Assembly: GCA_947650285.1 (NCBI GenBank)
Contig: CANTFL010001193.1
Span: 248,001 to 312,000, forward strand
Direction of reading: 5' to 3'
From: Hyaloperonospora brassicae
Lineage: Eukaryota > Oomycota > Peronosporomycetes > Peronosporales > Peronosporaceae
Length of the DNA stretch: 64,000 bases
The position numbers were made by a program, and so were the translations under genes. Below are positions 1 to 10,582 of the stretch, one piece after another; the first letter of the stretch is position 1; the number at the start of each line of letters is the position of its first letter. The notes below the pieces were generated by a model that made no database searches, was not told the origin of the DNA, and saw only the letters and a program-made list of their open reading frames with translations.

Positions 1-123
1 GTTGTACGTGTACGAGTCGTAGTTGTCAATGAGCAGCGTGACGACACGACGCTGCGGTTTCGCAGCAACGGAAGCCATTTCAGCGGCTGCTGGAGCCAAG
101 AGATCGTCCATAGACGCCACCAT
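1..123 (-). CDS. Glutamine amidotransferase domain of aminodeoxychorismate or anthranilate synthase (5' end only)
   Basis: The reverse strand from 123 to the window edge reads as 41 codons with no stop. They begin at an ATG and end in TLLIDNYDSYTYN, the signature start of type-1 glutamine amidotransferases of the PabA/TrpG family. An in-frame stop lies upstream near 190, and 123 is the only in-frame ATG after it, so the start is well set. Members of this family release ammonia from glutamine and feed it to a chorismate-using partner for p-aminobenzoate (folate) or anthranilate (tryptophan) synthesis. In many eukaryotes this domain is fused to the chorismate-binding domain, but that part would lie outside the window. 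The catalytic Cys-His-Glu residues are also outside, so PabA-type and TrpG-type cannot be separated. Confidence 0.72.
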   Translation of the reverse strand, partial: MVASMDDLLAPAAAEMASVAAKPQRRVVTLLIDNYDSYTYN

Positions 124-152
124 TGCAAATGCTGTCGGAGCTCCTCGCAATG

Positions 153-175
153 GACTGACTGACTGACTGACTGAC
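153..175. repeat. GACT tetranucleotide microsatellite
   Basis: Five perfect GACT units plus a partial sixth lie just upstream of the amidotransferase start, probably in its 5' leader. Confidence 0.9.
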
Positions 176-396
176 AAGCTACGTCGGACTCACCTGCTGT
201 TTGCTGACAGCCAATGAGAAAGAGCGATTTAACGCCTTTTACTGCCTGTCACGCGTGACATACGATCGCCATTTGACTGGCGGAGAAGCCTGGCTGCCTT
301 ACCACGCAACACTATTGTGTCCAGGCCGCACGACACACTGCAGAGCCTTATGGTACACCCGTGCTGATTGAGTGTTTACGTATACTACAGACCTCA

Positions 397-1641
397 TCAA
401 GCAGCAACGACCTCACTCCGATGCTTGACTCGGTTCCGACGTCGTCGCTTCTGTTGACTCTTCGACAACTGGGCGGGTCCGTCGGTCTCCATTGCATCGC
501 ACTTGTTGCCAGCTGGCTGCTTGACTCGCTTGCGCTGGAATGCATTGGGCAGCGGGACGTCGTCCTCGTCAACGGTCTCGCGCTTTCGCGTGCCAATGCG
601 CACCAGCTCCACTTCGAAAAACAGCGTCGAGTTGCGCGGGATCTTGTCGCCCTTGCCGCTTTCTCCGTACCCCAGCTCCGGCGGGATCGTCAGTAACCGC
701 ACGCCGCCAGGACGCATCGTTGCCATACCTTCTTCCCATCCAGCAATGACCGACCCTGTGCCAAACGTCGTCGTGAGCATGCCCTTGCCGAACACAAGTC
801 CATCGCGTCCCAGTCGCCCACGGTACTTGACCGTAAGCATCTCGCCACGAGACGGCAGCTTCCCTTTTCCAATGCGTTGATCCTGCAAGACCAGCCCACT
901 CTTGGTCGTTACTTCACTGCCAATCACCTGCTCATACGCAGCAGCCAGTGTCTCGCGCGTCTTCGTCTCCTCGTGCTCCTCCGTCTTCTGCTGCTCCGTC
1001 TGCTCAACCGCTTTTCGCCGCTCGTCTTTTTTCTTTTGCTTCTCCGCTTTGCGCTTCTCTGCTCGTTTTGTCTCGACGTCCGTCGCATCCACTTGTCCTG
1101 ACTCGAGCTGAAGCTTCTCCTGCTGTTTCTTCTGCTTCTTCCGAGTCGCAGCGTCCTGTCGCTCCTTCACCAGCTCCGCGAGCCGCCGCTGCTCCTCGTC
1201 GATGCGTCGTTGCGCCGCTTCTTTTGCCTCTTCCAGTGCCTTTTCCGCCGCTTCGTGCGCCGGTAATCCTGTCTTCTTGAGCTTCGCCTTGCGCTTCTTC
1301 AGCTGCGCCCGACTGAGGCCGCGCACAGGCGTCTCCACCGTCCCGTCGTCCTCGTCCTCTCCTTCCTGCACGCCCTCTTCCATATGGTCTTTTGCACACA
1401 ATTGGGCAAACAACGCGCCGCCTCCCCCGCTCGAGTGCCATGGATGGTCCACGCCCCAGGTCTGGTCGGCGCGGCCGTAGCCGCCCACGTGCGCGCGCAT
1501 GTCGGCGGCAAAGCGGCCCGAGCGCGCCCCGCTCATCGACCGCACGCCCTTATTCGCGCCGATCGATCTGTTGCTCGCGACAGGGAGCGCTGCATCGCTC
1601 TCGTTGCCGCGCCGCTTGTCGGGTCGACGCATGAGCACCAT
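397..1641 (-). CDS. FKBP-type peptidyl-prolyl isomerase with long charged coiled-coil N-terminus
   Basis: The product is a 414-residue protein if translation starts at the ATG at 1641. The frame is open further upstream to 1755, but that extension looks like leader sequence. Residues about 105-235 are very rich in Lys, Glu, Arg and Gln and should form a basic coiled coil. Residues about 246-349 are an FKBP domain with the family landmarks VIAGWEEGM, LTIPPELGYG and FFEVELV. The last 60 residues are basic (RKRVK and KSQQKRRRRNR), which suggests a nuclear or nucleolar location. FKBPs catalyse cis-trans isomerisation of Xaa-Pro bonds. This layout resembles nucleolar FKBPs (Fpr3/Fpr4, FKBP46), but the N-terminal nucleoplasmin-like domain of those proteins is absent. 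The gene is divergent from the bHLH gene at 2176. The isomerase call is firm; the nuclear role is inferred. Confidence 0.9.
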   Translation of the reverse strand: MVLMRRPDKRRGNESDAALPVASNRSIGANKGVRSMSGARSGRFAADMRAHVGGYGRADQTWGVDHPWHSSGGGGALFAQLCAKDHMEEGVQEGEDEDDGTVETPVRGLSRAQLKKRKAKLKKTGLPAHEAAEKALEEAKEAAQRRIDEEQRRLAELVKERQDAATRKKQKKQQEKLQLESGQVDATDVETKRAEKRKAEKQKKKDERRKAVEQTEQQKTEEHEETKTRETLAAAYEQVIGSEVTTKSGLVLQDQRIGKGKLPSRGEMLTVKYRGRLGRDGLVFGKGMLTTTFGTGSVIAGWEEGMATMRPGGVRLLTIPPELGYGESGKGDKIPRNSTLFFEVELVRIGTRKRETVDEDDVPLPNAFQRKRVKQPAGNKCDAMETDGPAQLSKSQQKRRRRNRVKHRSEVVAA

Positions 1642-2175
1642 GAGCTGCGGTCGGGCCAACGTGAGTGGCGAAAATGGCACAAGAACGAGTGAAACGGCAC
1701 GGGATTGGTGGAAAACACGACCCGGTGCCTCGACCGCCTCCAGTCGAGGGACCAATAGAAACAGCGGAGCGTACCCATTGGCGCATTATCGTCCGACCCG
1801 AGTTAACCGACCGGAAGTTCGTGTGGCAGTCTATAGGGTCTGTGCGCACCGGTCGACGGCCTTTTACTTATCGCGTTGTGGCTCTTCTGCTGCTGCTGCT
1901 GTTTTTTTACTGCTGCTGCTGCTGCTGCTGCTGCCTCTTGCGGCTGCGTTTGCTGTGGTTATTGTCCATTGCTGTTGCTGCTTTTGTTTGTTTGTAAGTC
2001 GCTTTGCAATACGGTACAGTACAACAATAGAAGAAGAAGAAGATAACGAGTTGCAGCTGAATGATAGCGAGCGAATCTCTCGCTGGATGTGAGTGGTGGA
2101 CGTCCGACCGTGCGGCTAATGTGCGAAATGTCGGGTGTGAACAGATCGCGATCGCGGGATTGACGATCGTCGACA
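1642..2175. promoter_or_regulatory. Divergent intergenic region between the FKBP and bHLH genes
   Basis: About 530 bases separate two head-to-head starts, so the region should contain both promoters. It includes imperfect CTG/CAG runs near 1886-1934 and a GAA run near 2030-2042. I could not pick out a confident Inr/FPR core promoter. Long open frames exist across it on both strands, but they are low-complexity products of the triplet repeats. Confidence 0.5.
1886..1934. repeat. CTG trinucleotide repeats
   Basis: Two runs of CTG units are separated by a short T-rich gap within the divergent FKBP/bHLH intergenic region. Confidence 0.85.
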
Positions 2176-3694
2176 ATGGAGTTTGACGAAGACATGTCGG
2201 GGCTGCAGATCGAAGACCTGGGCGAGTACTTTTTGCAAACCGACGCGGGCGACAATTGGAAGGGCTTTTCTCTCGGATACACGGATGACGCCTCGCAGTC
2301 ACGAGTGGAACGATCGAGCGCGACGTTGATGTATGGTTCGGATCGTTTGGCTGCAGCGCTTGCGCCAACTGCTGGAGATACTTCCATGCAGTATATGGCG
2401 TCACCGGCACTGTCGAATTTCTCCGACGCGCTGAAATACGGCGATAGAATTGGCGTCGGGTTGGGCTTTGGCGCGCCCACGAAAGAGTTGGCGACGTCGT
2501 TCCGGACAGGATGGACTCCTGAAAGTGCCAAAGCTGATGTGGCCATGATGTGTCCGACAGCGAGGGAGGAGATGGAACTCGCCAATTTTAGTCTAGATCA
2601 CGACGAGACACCGACGGCGTGCGGCGTGTCCGATACAATGGCACCACATGCAGTGGCACCACGTGGCGAACACGTCAAGTCTGCGGCTTTCAGTTTACAG
2701 CAAAGTGCGCGGTATCAAAACGTCTTGATCAGCGACGATGATGATGATGATGCGAAAGGTTGTAGAAGGGCCGTCACACCTACGCGGTACGTGGTGTTTT
2801 AGCTGCGTGTTCTCGTACCTGTCTTTGCCTCGTTCGAGGACTTGACTAGCGACCCTAGCGATGTTGACTGTATGATTGTGTCGTTTGGTCAGCGTGTGCT
2901 CGACTATTGGCAGCGCATCAAGTATCGGTGCATCTTCACCAACGCCAGATGATGATCGAGGTACTCGAAAAAAGTCACGTGAGAAGATGCGCCGTCAAGA
3001 AGTGAACGTCAAAGTAGGTCAAGACCTTGTCATACCTCCTGTTCAACACCAATGTCTGTTTCGTTAACGATCATTTGCGCTGCAGTTTGAAAAGCTTGTA
3101 GACCTGCTCGGACTATCCAACCGCGTTCGAAAGAGTGCTATTTTGCAGGAAGCTGTATCGACGATTACGTCACTGAAACGAGAGCGGGATGAGTTGCGCC
3201 GTGACCGTGATCGTCTACAGCAAGAAGTCAGCAAGTTGGCTACGTTCCTGCAGTACTCACAACTGGGATCGGTGGCTGCCGCCATGGCGCAGCAGTCGAA
3301 CCAGCAACTTTCTCGCATGACCCCGTCGGTAGAGCAGCTTGATCCGCAGCAACAGCAGCAACAACGAGCAGAAGCTGTGTCAAGCGGAGTGCAGGCGGCG
3401 CGCACGCACACGCCCAGCGTTTCGTGTTATCCTGTATGTACATCCATGTACGATCATGCTGGTGTTGCTGTACCTTGCTTCTTACTTGTGCTATCCCGTG
3501 TTGTTTGATTCATGCAGGGCGCAACTTGCTTCCCTCTCAGCTCGGCGTTCCCGAATATCGTATCGCAGCTGGGACCACGTTCATCCTCAGCGTCACCAGT
3601 GCCCGGTCAAGTTGCTATCGCTCCGAAGTGTTCAAAGCGGACACGTTCCGTTTCAGCATACCCCACAATCGCCCCCGACGTAAATATGAAGTAA
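2176..3694 (+). CDS. bHLH-leucine-zipper transcription factor (four exons)
   Basis: Proposed exons are 2176-2786, 2893-3013, 3086-3433 and 3518-3694. All junctions have GT-AG borders and conserved phase, giving 418 residues. Exon 1 encodes an acidic, low-complexity region ending in a run of six Asp that could act as an activation domain. Exon 2 encodes the basic region (RKKSREKMRRQEVNVK). Exon 3 continues directly with helix 1 (FEKLVDLLGL), the loop, helix 2 (KSAILQEAVSTITSLKRE) and a heptad-like extension (RDELRRDRDRLQQEVSKLATFL) typical of a zipper. The REK.RR...N.KF pattern is closest in memory to plant ILR3-type bHLH proteins. The protein should bind E-box-like DNA as a dimer. A further splice at 3691 (GTAAGT overlapping the stop) could lead into an open frame ending at 3912, but that intron would be only 26 nt, so I end at 3694. 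Confidence 0.85.
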
Positions 3695-4218
3695 GTTAGC
3701 AAGTCGTATGACTCAGTGTGTCATCGGACCAAGCACACGATTCTACGAGTTATTCGTACAAGTGCGTACACGCCGCAGAACAATCGCGTGAGAGTATCAA
3801 ACGGCAGTTTGCGAGTCATCGTGCAAGAAGAAGCGCAGGTGTCTTCTTTGTGCAGACGCCCGATACAAACTCGACGATGTCAGTGCCGCGCAGCTTACAA
3901 AAACATCAGTGAAGGGGTCGCTCGCTTGCTGTAGAAGCAAAGCACAGCGTGCTTTCGGTTGTGCAACAACTGGTTATGGAATAGATAGCTGGTCCTGCAT
4001 GTGATCACGTGAATTGTTGCTGCCAAGTCTTACGTGGACGAGTACTTCGCCTGCTTCAGGTGCCCATTGATGTTGTTGAAAGTCTGTTGTATTGAAGAGC
4101 TAAGTCAACAAAGTCGATGCGGTTGCGCTAGTCGGTCACCTGCGAATAGCCGTAGACGTAGTAAGCTCAGCTCGTCAAGCAGATGCTCGAACGAACGCTG
4201 TCCTCCCTCAGTCCACGC
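3695..4218. other. Intergenic, no confident gene
   Basis: This is the tail-to-tail gap between the bHLH gene and the isocitrate dehydrogenase gene. A short open frame up to 3912 might be an alternative C-terminus of the bHLH gene. Nothing else is recognised. Confidence 0.6.
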
Positions 4219-5508
4219 TTAGTTGCGCGCAGCGTCAAACGTGTCCTTGACCTTGTCCATGAAATCCTCCGTGTACAAGTAGTGGTCCGGAGTCACGTTG
4301 GAACCGTGGATGCAAATAGCCAGGTCCTTGGTCATGTGGCCAGCCTCCACCGTCTTGATCACAGCGTCCTCCAGGCCCAGGCAAAAGTCCACAAGCTCCT
4401 GGTTGTCGTCGAGCTTGCCGCGGTGCGCGAGACCACGCGTCCAGGCATAGATTGACGCGATCGGGTTCGTGCTCGTTTTCTTTCCCTGCTGGTATTGGCG
4501 CCAGTGGCGAGTGACCGTGCCGTGCGCGGCCTCTGCCTCCACTGTCTTTCCATCGGGGGCAACCAGCACGCTGGTCATCAGGCCGAGCGAGCCATAGCCC
4601 TGGGCGACAATGTCTGACTGGACGTCACCGTCGTAGTTCTTGCAGGCCCAGACAAAGCCCCCTTCGCTCTTGAGAGCTTGGGCGACCATGTCGTCAATGA
4701 GACGGTGCGTGTACGAGATCCCCGCCGCGTCGTACTTGGCCTTGAACTCGCTCTGGTACACCTCTTCAAAGATGTCTTTGAAGCGACCGTCGTACTTCTT
4801 CAGGATCGTGTTCTTCGTCGAGAGATACAGGTCCTGGTTCTTGCTCAGGGCGAACGAGAGACAGCTCTTGGCAAAGCCGTAGATGCTTTCGTCCGTGTTG
4901 TACATGGCCAGCCCAATGCCAGCGCCTTCAAAGTTGTACACCTCCAACGTCGTCTTCTCACGCCCGTCTGCGGGCGTGTACACGACTTCAAACTTGCCCG
5001 GACCCGGCGCCACAAAGTCCGTGCTCTTGTACTGATCGCCAAAGGCGTGCCGGCCGACAACAATGGGCTTCTGCCACCCCGGCACGAGCCTCGGCACGTT
5101 CGAGATGACAATGGGCTCGCGAAAGACAGTCCCGTTGAGGATATTGCGGATCGTTCCGTTCGGGGACCGCCACATCTTCTGGAGCTTAAACTCCTCCACG
5201 CGCTGCTCGTCCGGCGTGATCGTCGCGCACTTGATGCCCACGTGGTGCTCTTGGATCGCGTGGGCTGCGTCGATCGTCACTTGGTCGTTCGTGGCGTCCC
5301 GATGCGGCAGCCCCAAGTCAAAGTACTCAATGGGCAGGTCCAAGTACGGGTGAATGTACTTGTCTTTGATCTGCGACCAAATGACGCGCGTCATCTCGTC
5401 GCCGTCGAGCTCGACAATGGGCTGCTGCACTTTGATCTTCTTCTGGCTCGACGAGGCGAAGCTGCGACGCGCGGGCGCCATCACGGAGCGCACGGTCTTG
5501 ACAAACAT
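4219..5508 (-). CDS. IDH2: NADP-dependent isocitrate dehydrogenase, mitochondrial
   Basis: A single-exon gene of 429 residues. The ATG at 5508 is chosen because it starts a classic mitochondrial presequence ([20 protein letters not shown]). The enzyme core then begins at [15 protein letters not shown]. Family motifs are in order: [24 protein letters not shown] (substrate loop), [20 protein letters not shown] (metal-binding aspartates), and [13 protein letters not shown] followed by [16 protein letters not shown]. Eukaryotic homodimeric NADP-IDH has this length and motif set. It converts isocitrate and NADP+ to 2-oxoglutarate, CO2 and NADPH with Mg2+ or Mn2+. The frame stays open to 5643, but that part translates a GA-repeat leader. 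No defects are seen. Confidence 0.97.
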   Translation of the reverse strand: MFVKTVRSVMAPARRSFASSSQKKIKVQQPIVELDGDEMTRVIWSQIKDKYIHPYLDLPIEYFDLGLPHRDATNDQVTIDAAHAIQEHHVGIKCATITPDEQRVEEFKLQKMWRSPNGTIRNILNGTVFREPIVISNVPRLVPGWQKPIVVGRHAFGDQYKSTDFVAPGPGKFEVVYTPADGREKTTLEVYNFEGAGIGLAMYNTDESIYGFAKSCLSFALSKNQDLYLSTKNTILKKYDGRFKDIFEEVYQSEFKAKYDAAGISYTHRLIDDMVAQALKSEGGFVWACKNYDGDVQSDIVAQGYGSLGLMTSVLVAPDGKTVEAEAAHGTVTRHWRQYQQGKKTSTNPIASIYAWTRGLAHRGKLDDNQELVDFCLGLEDAVIKTVEAGHMTKDLAICIHGSNVTPDHYLYTEDFMDKVKDTFDAARN

Positions 5509-5938
5509 AGTGGGCAAGAGAGAACGAGAGAGAGAGAGAGAGAGAGATGGGAAGGGGTGAGGTGAGATGGAGACAGCAAAGAGGACAGACCGCGGAGGGG
5601 GTCTGAGTCCAATTGGGGAGTGGTCGACCGAGAGCTCCGTCACGCGCGACGTGCGGTCCTGGTCTCTGTTGCGACATCAGGAGGCGCTGGGCAGCCACCC
5701 TCATCTGGCAACACAACGCGCGACAGGGGGCGACGTGATTGGCTAGACGCTGCTTGAGTCCACGCGAGGGCTCGATCGCGGATGGCTACATGCTGCTTCC
5801 CTAGACCCACTCACGAGGCCAGTCGCGGATGGCTACAAACATCGTGCATTTACATTCGATTGATTATAGCGAGACGACCTCTGCATACATGTATCTCCTT
5901 CTCTCCATCGATCACTGGCAGGGAACAAAAGCAGACTC
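5509..5938. other. IDH leader and intergenic region with GA repeat
   Basis: The region contains the 5' leader of the isocitrate dehydrogenase gene, including a GA dinucleotide run at 5526-5547, and its promoter. The downstream end of the kinase gene follows at 5939. Nothing else is recognised. Confidence 0.6.
5526..5547. repeat. GA dinucleotide repeat
   Basis: Eleven GA units lie about 20 bases upstream of the IDH start codon, so they probably fall within its 5' UTR (CT on the coding strand). Confidence 0.9.
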
Positions 5939-8900
5939 CTAAATGGACTGCGACTGAGGCTCCGTGGGCGTGGTCAGCGACGGTAATGGCGCCGAATCCA
6001 CGGGAGTCATGGGTACTGAGGTCGTCGGACTGCCGGGGCTGCCCGCGCTCTGTGGACTCCTCGGTGACGCCGACGCTGCTGAGCTCGAGGCGGGAGGAGT
6101 GTCCGAGCCATTCGCTTTGGACGGAGACGCCTTGAACGACGTCATGGAATTTACCTTTGACCCGGGAGACATTGGCACACCGTCACCGTCGCCAGACCCT
6201 TCGATGCACCCCTCGTACTCCTCGTCCTCTTCCTCTTCAAACTCCTCGTCTTCGTGAATTGTGCCCTGCTTAAAGTCACCCGTCTCGTCGTCAAACTCCA
6301 TGTTGGCCATCTCGGGCTTCCAGTCGCCAAGTCCCTGATACGAAAAGCGGTCAAAGTGCTTCTGCTCGGACGGAGACGATGGCAGCGATACCGGCGAGTC
6401 GGGCATGAGCTCTTCACGTGCCTCGCGCAATTTCGCAATGGCCCGATTCAAATGGCTTTCGTCAGTCACGTCCTCCATGCGATGCGGAGGACGCGGCACT
6501 TCCATCTCCATGCGCAGCAACTTGTCCCAGTCAATCTCGGTGAAGAACGCATGCTGCTTAATCTCCTCGACGCCGTCGGGGCCACAGCCCAGACGGTGCT
6601 CTGGGTCTTTCGTAAGCAGCTTTGTAATCAGATCCTGAGCATCTGGAGTAAAGCGGTCGCTAAACTCGGGCTCTTCCTTCAGGATCTTGTCAAACAGAAT
6701 GGTAGGCACATTGTGACGGAAGGGCGAGTCGCCCTGAATCATCTCGTACGCCAAGATGCCCAAAGCCCACCAGTCCACGGCCTTGCCATAGCCCTCTTTC
6801 ATGATCAGCTCCGGTGCCAAGTATTCGCACGTGCCCACGAAAGAGCTCGTTCGCTCATTGTCGTCCATCTCTTCTTTCGACAGACCAAAGTCCGTGCACG
6901 CGACATTGCCGTCTGCAGTTATGACAATGTTTTCGAGCTTCAAGTCGCGGTACAGAATATTTGACGAATGCAGGTGCGCAATAGCGAGAAGAATCTCAGC
7001 CAGATAGAACCGTGCACGCTTGATGCTAAAACGGCCGCGGCGACGTAATACTTGACGAAGGGAACCGCCGCTGTAATACTCCATCACCATGTACAGTTTG
7101 TCTTGGTTTTGGAAAGCGTACTTCAGCTGAACAATGTACGGATGATCAGCCTCTTGCAAAATGCGGCGCTCCGCCATTGTCTGCGTGACCAAATCCTTGT
7201 TCATCACCCACTCCTTCTTCAGCACCTTCATCGCGTACAGATGGCCCGCGTCGACGCCATCCTTCTTCAGCACCAAAAGCACCTTACCACACGCGCCACG
7301 GCCAATGACCGTAACGAGCTCAAAGTCATTCACCGACATTTTCCCAGGCTTAGCTGATCCACTAAACACACTCTCCTTCTCGCCCGTGCGAACAGCACGC
7401 GGTCGGGACCAGTGGATAAGCGAAGGCAGCGCTCGGCATGTCAAGCAAAGACGCACTTGACCTTCGTGGCGTGTGTTCTCTACTGACGAACACTTTTCGC
7501 AACACGGGTTCTGACACGTGCGGCAATGCCGGCGCCAACGGCGCATGTTGAACGCACCGTTGCACGCATAACACGACTTTTCCATGCCGCTATTTACGTT
7601 TTTCACACGGAAACCAGACCATCTCGCTTTGAAACTCGCGTACACTGACGAGACGACTAGCTGCAGCATGTCCACGTCCGAGTTCACGGAGCCACCCGAC
7701 AGCACCACGCAACCCAACGGCGTCTCCCTGGACTTCATGCGCTTCAGTGCCTGAACGCCTTCAGATGATGACAGGTACGCAATACACCACTGAGCAATCA
7801 TCTTCCGCAACGTGTACGAATCCTCCGACGAAATGTGATGCGTAGACTGCAAAAAGGCAACACCACTAATGTGACGCTGCATCTCTTTCATGTGCAATCG
7901 CAGAGCTTCGACAAAGAGGCTGCCGCCATCCCGATATGCCACAACGAAAACATGCGTAGCTCGCGAAGTCAACACGTGGTTGCGCCAGCCCGTTATAAAT
8001 CGCTGCATAGCACTCCTCATCTACGTTCCGAAAGTAATCGACGCGATCATAGACCATCAGCAACCATACCCTGCATACACACGGTACAAACCCACACGTA
8101 CATCGATTTCTCCGTCCCGCATCGAGTCCTTGAACACGTCGTCAAACAATACGATCCCGAGCTTGTCATCCTTCGCCTTCATCACGTACGGCAGCATCGA
8201 CCCCAAACTGCCCTTAAAGATACCTCCCCCTTCCGATCCCGACCGCACACACAACCGTGCACTCCAGATCCCAGCTGGAGACCCATCGCTATCGCCAATA
8301 AACACGACAAGTCGATCGGAAAACAACGCTGTCCTCGATAGAAAGACACTGCACGTAATCGATTCGTCGTCCTACACACACCACATTACATCCCATCCCA
8401 TCCATCACCGTCAACAACAACAACAACAACAACAACAGCACCGACAACAAAAAGCCAACATGAGTCCACAACCCGATATCCAGTGCACAATGCAAAAACG
8501 ACTTTTTGTTGCCACGTCGGACTCGACATCGGCTCACAACTGCACACATTAACGTGACGTACGTGAGACGTTGTGACTTCGTGGAGCGTCTCCATCAGCG
8601 TCTGCATCTTTCCCTGCACGTTCTTTGTCGCGGCTTCGAGCAGTCCACCGGGAGGCGGCAGCGGCGGCTCAGGTGGCTCCACGTACGACGACCGCGAGCT
8701 CAGCGCGGGCGATACGCAGCCGTCCGCCTCGTCGTCGTTCGGCGTCGAGTTCTGTCGCGATCGGTCGTAGTGACTGCTGTCCAACTCGTCGTGCGAGTCG
8801 TCGCCTTCTTCGCCCGTCCCGTGCTCCGAGCGGTCGTCGTCGCCTGCGGAGCTCACACTTCGAGCAAAGATACTGAAGTTCAGTCCCACGCTCTTGCGGC

Positions 8901-8949
8901 GGACGGCGTCGCGGATGTTACTCATTGCTGCAACGGGCGACTTTTTCAT
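5939..8949 (-). CDS. AGC-family Ser/Thr kinase with FYVE-like zinc finger (three exons)
   Basis: Exon 1 is 8949-8563, with a GTACGT donor. Exon 2 runs from 8371 to about 8096 or 8081. Exon 3 is 8020-5939. Phases agree and the product is about 915 residues. Numbered within exon 3: an uncharacterised segment at 1-145; an eight-cysteine FYVE-like finger at 150-195 (CYAC, RRHCRTC, CCEKC, CLTC); then a kinase domain at about 233-493 with GRGACGKV, the YAMK lysine at 265, YRDLKLEN at 358-364, TDFG at 376-379 and APE at 402-404. The T-loop SSFVGTCEYLAPE and the hydrophobic motif FDRFSY at 556-561 mark an S6K/Akt-like AGC kinase, normally activated by PDK1-type and TOR-type kinases. The finger suggests binding to phosphoinositide-rich endosomal membrane, although the FYVE WxxD motif is not evident. 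The acidic Ser/Pro-rich tail is probably disordered. The exon 2/3 border is the least certain point. Confidence 0.88.
8411..8437. repeat. CAA trinucleotide repeat in the first kinase intron
   Basis: A run of CAA units (TTG on the coding strand) lies inside the inferred intron between 8372 and 8562. It explains the valine-rich nonsense translation seen if exon 1 is read through. Confidence 0.85.
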
Positions 8950-10582
8950 GGCGACAAACAAAGTGCTGTTTGTGGCTGGCCGACAACGCACTTACACGGT
9001 CCGACTGTAAAAAGCACTTTTAATTGGGGCGTCGCGTCGCTCGTATCTTGTGGACGCTAGCGGAGCGGGCGATGACGCGGCGCGGTCGGACACCGGACTC
9101 GTGGGCTGTTGGGGTCGGTGTGTGTGTGTGTGTGTCGTCGTCGTCGTGGCGAGTGGAGAAAGTGGCGCGTGAACAGGCGGCGGCGCGCGGCAGCTTCGTC
9201 TGTGGGCGAGACGACGGCGCCAAATGGGACTCGGGGCCGGATAAGGTTTGCAAAGCACTGGTGGTTTGTATGAATAGAGAGACCTACCCCTTGTGCGCTG
9301 CCCATTGCGTGAAAAATCAGGCCTGCGATAAAGAGGTTGCGATTGGCGAAGCCATTTGGCCAGTAAAGACACGACAAGACGCCAGAAAACGGCGCGAGGG
9401 GTCTTGTTCGATGCTTGAAGATCGCACGTCGTGGCCAAAAGCACTCGTAATTAAGGGTCGGTTCGATTGTGGGTTGCGGACTGCCATTTTGAAAACTGAA
9501 TACAACGGCAAAAAGGGCAAAAATAGAGTCGGTTGGACCCAAAAGGGACCATGAGACACCGCGCGCAAGGTGGTTCGACGCTATTCTTGCTGCTGCGACG
9601 AACTCGCTTGTCTCCGTTTTTTGCGCACATAAACCGAAAACACTTTTTGGATTGAGGTGCGGCCAAATGCACTGAATCGCCTCATGTCACATGTTGCATT
9701 CCCGATAGCGATAGATCGCTCGAACGCATGTATACTGTATTTATGCATTGGTGCAGTTGTGGTCCTGCGAAAGCGCTATCTACCACGTAAGAGTCGACAG
9801 TGACACTTGTTGTCATTGCAATCGACCGCATCATGAGCATGCGTCAAAGAGGTGTGTACACGCGTCGTAAAAGCGAATATAATAAGTCTTGATGGGATAT
9901 GATACAAAAAGAAGAAGAACTAGACGAAAAAGAAGAAAAGCACGACGCGACTCGATCGTCGCATCTGGGTGACCTTGCGAACGGGCTCACGTAGATGGCA
10001 AATGTGTCCGCCACGAAGAGGAGCAAAAGTCGCTAAACGAAACAAGTGGTGTTCGGCTCGAAGCAATGCTCGTAATTTGGTCCCTCTCTATGTAGCCCGC
10101 ATCTTTCCTGTTTTGTCGGTTGACGTTTGTACCTTGCGCACAATTGCCATCGATGTTTCTTGCTTCCACCTCAACGTGCGGACCCCACAACTCACGCTAT
10201 TGTCAGGCACCGAGATCGCGTCTATTCCGAAACTTTGGCAGTAAGTAATCAATCCAAATGCAAAGCTGTTGTTTTAGCAGCGGTCCATTTCGACACGTCG
10301 TATTCAGCGATTCCTCTGCAGGATCAGTCGCTCGCTCGGGATTTTGGCACAAACAATTTTTCACCAATGCGTCAATTTTACATCCACACAGAGGCACAAT
10401 ACACTGAGCACACGTGCTAAAAATGCGTCCAAATTCATTACGTTTTGCAGCTCCCTTTCGGAGTTTTGAGTTTCAACCGGTTGGTCCCTTTTCGTCGAAA
10501 CGCGAGCAAAAGAGCTCTTTTTTCCACGGTCAGCAGACGCAGTGAAGAGCTACACGGAAGAGCTCCTCTTTGTGACGTCGCG
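8950..10582. other. Intergenic region between the kinase and SF3B2 genes, no confident gene
   Basis: About 1.6 kb with divergent promoters at its ends. It contains GT and CGT simple repeats near 9118-9149. Overlapping open frames exist on both strands at 9020-9560, up to 176 codons, but neither has recognisable motifs or a convincing start. From 9700 onward the DNA is AT-richer with only short frames. Confidence 0.55.
9118..9149. repeat. GT repeat followed by CGT repeat
   Basis: A short (GT)n run passes directly into CGT units. It lies in the intergenic region upstream of the kinase gene. Confidence 0.8.

Noticed and set aside
3691..3912. Extension of the bHLH protein past 3694
   Set aside because: Would need a 26-nt intron, too short for this genome where other introns are about 60-110 nt.
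4678..5565. 295-codon frame opposite the isocitrate dehydrogenase gene
   Set aside because: Antisense shadow of a firmly identified gene, rich in His/Arg/Val/Leu as expected from complementing GC-biased codons.
9020..9560. Open frames of 176 and 161 codons on opposite strands upstream of the kinase
   Set aside because: Low-complexity THTHT and RRRR stretches, no motif, both strands open at once; this looks like GC-rich intergenic DNA.
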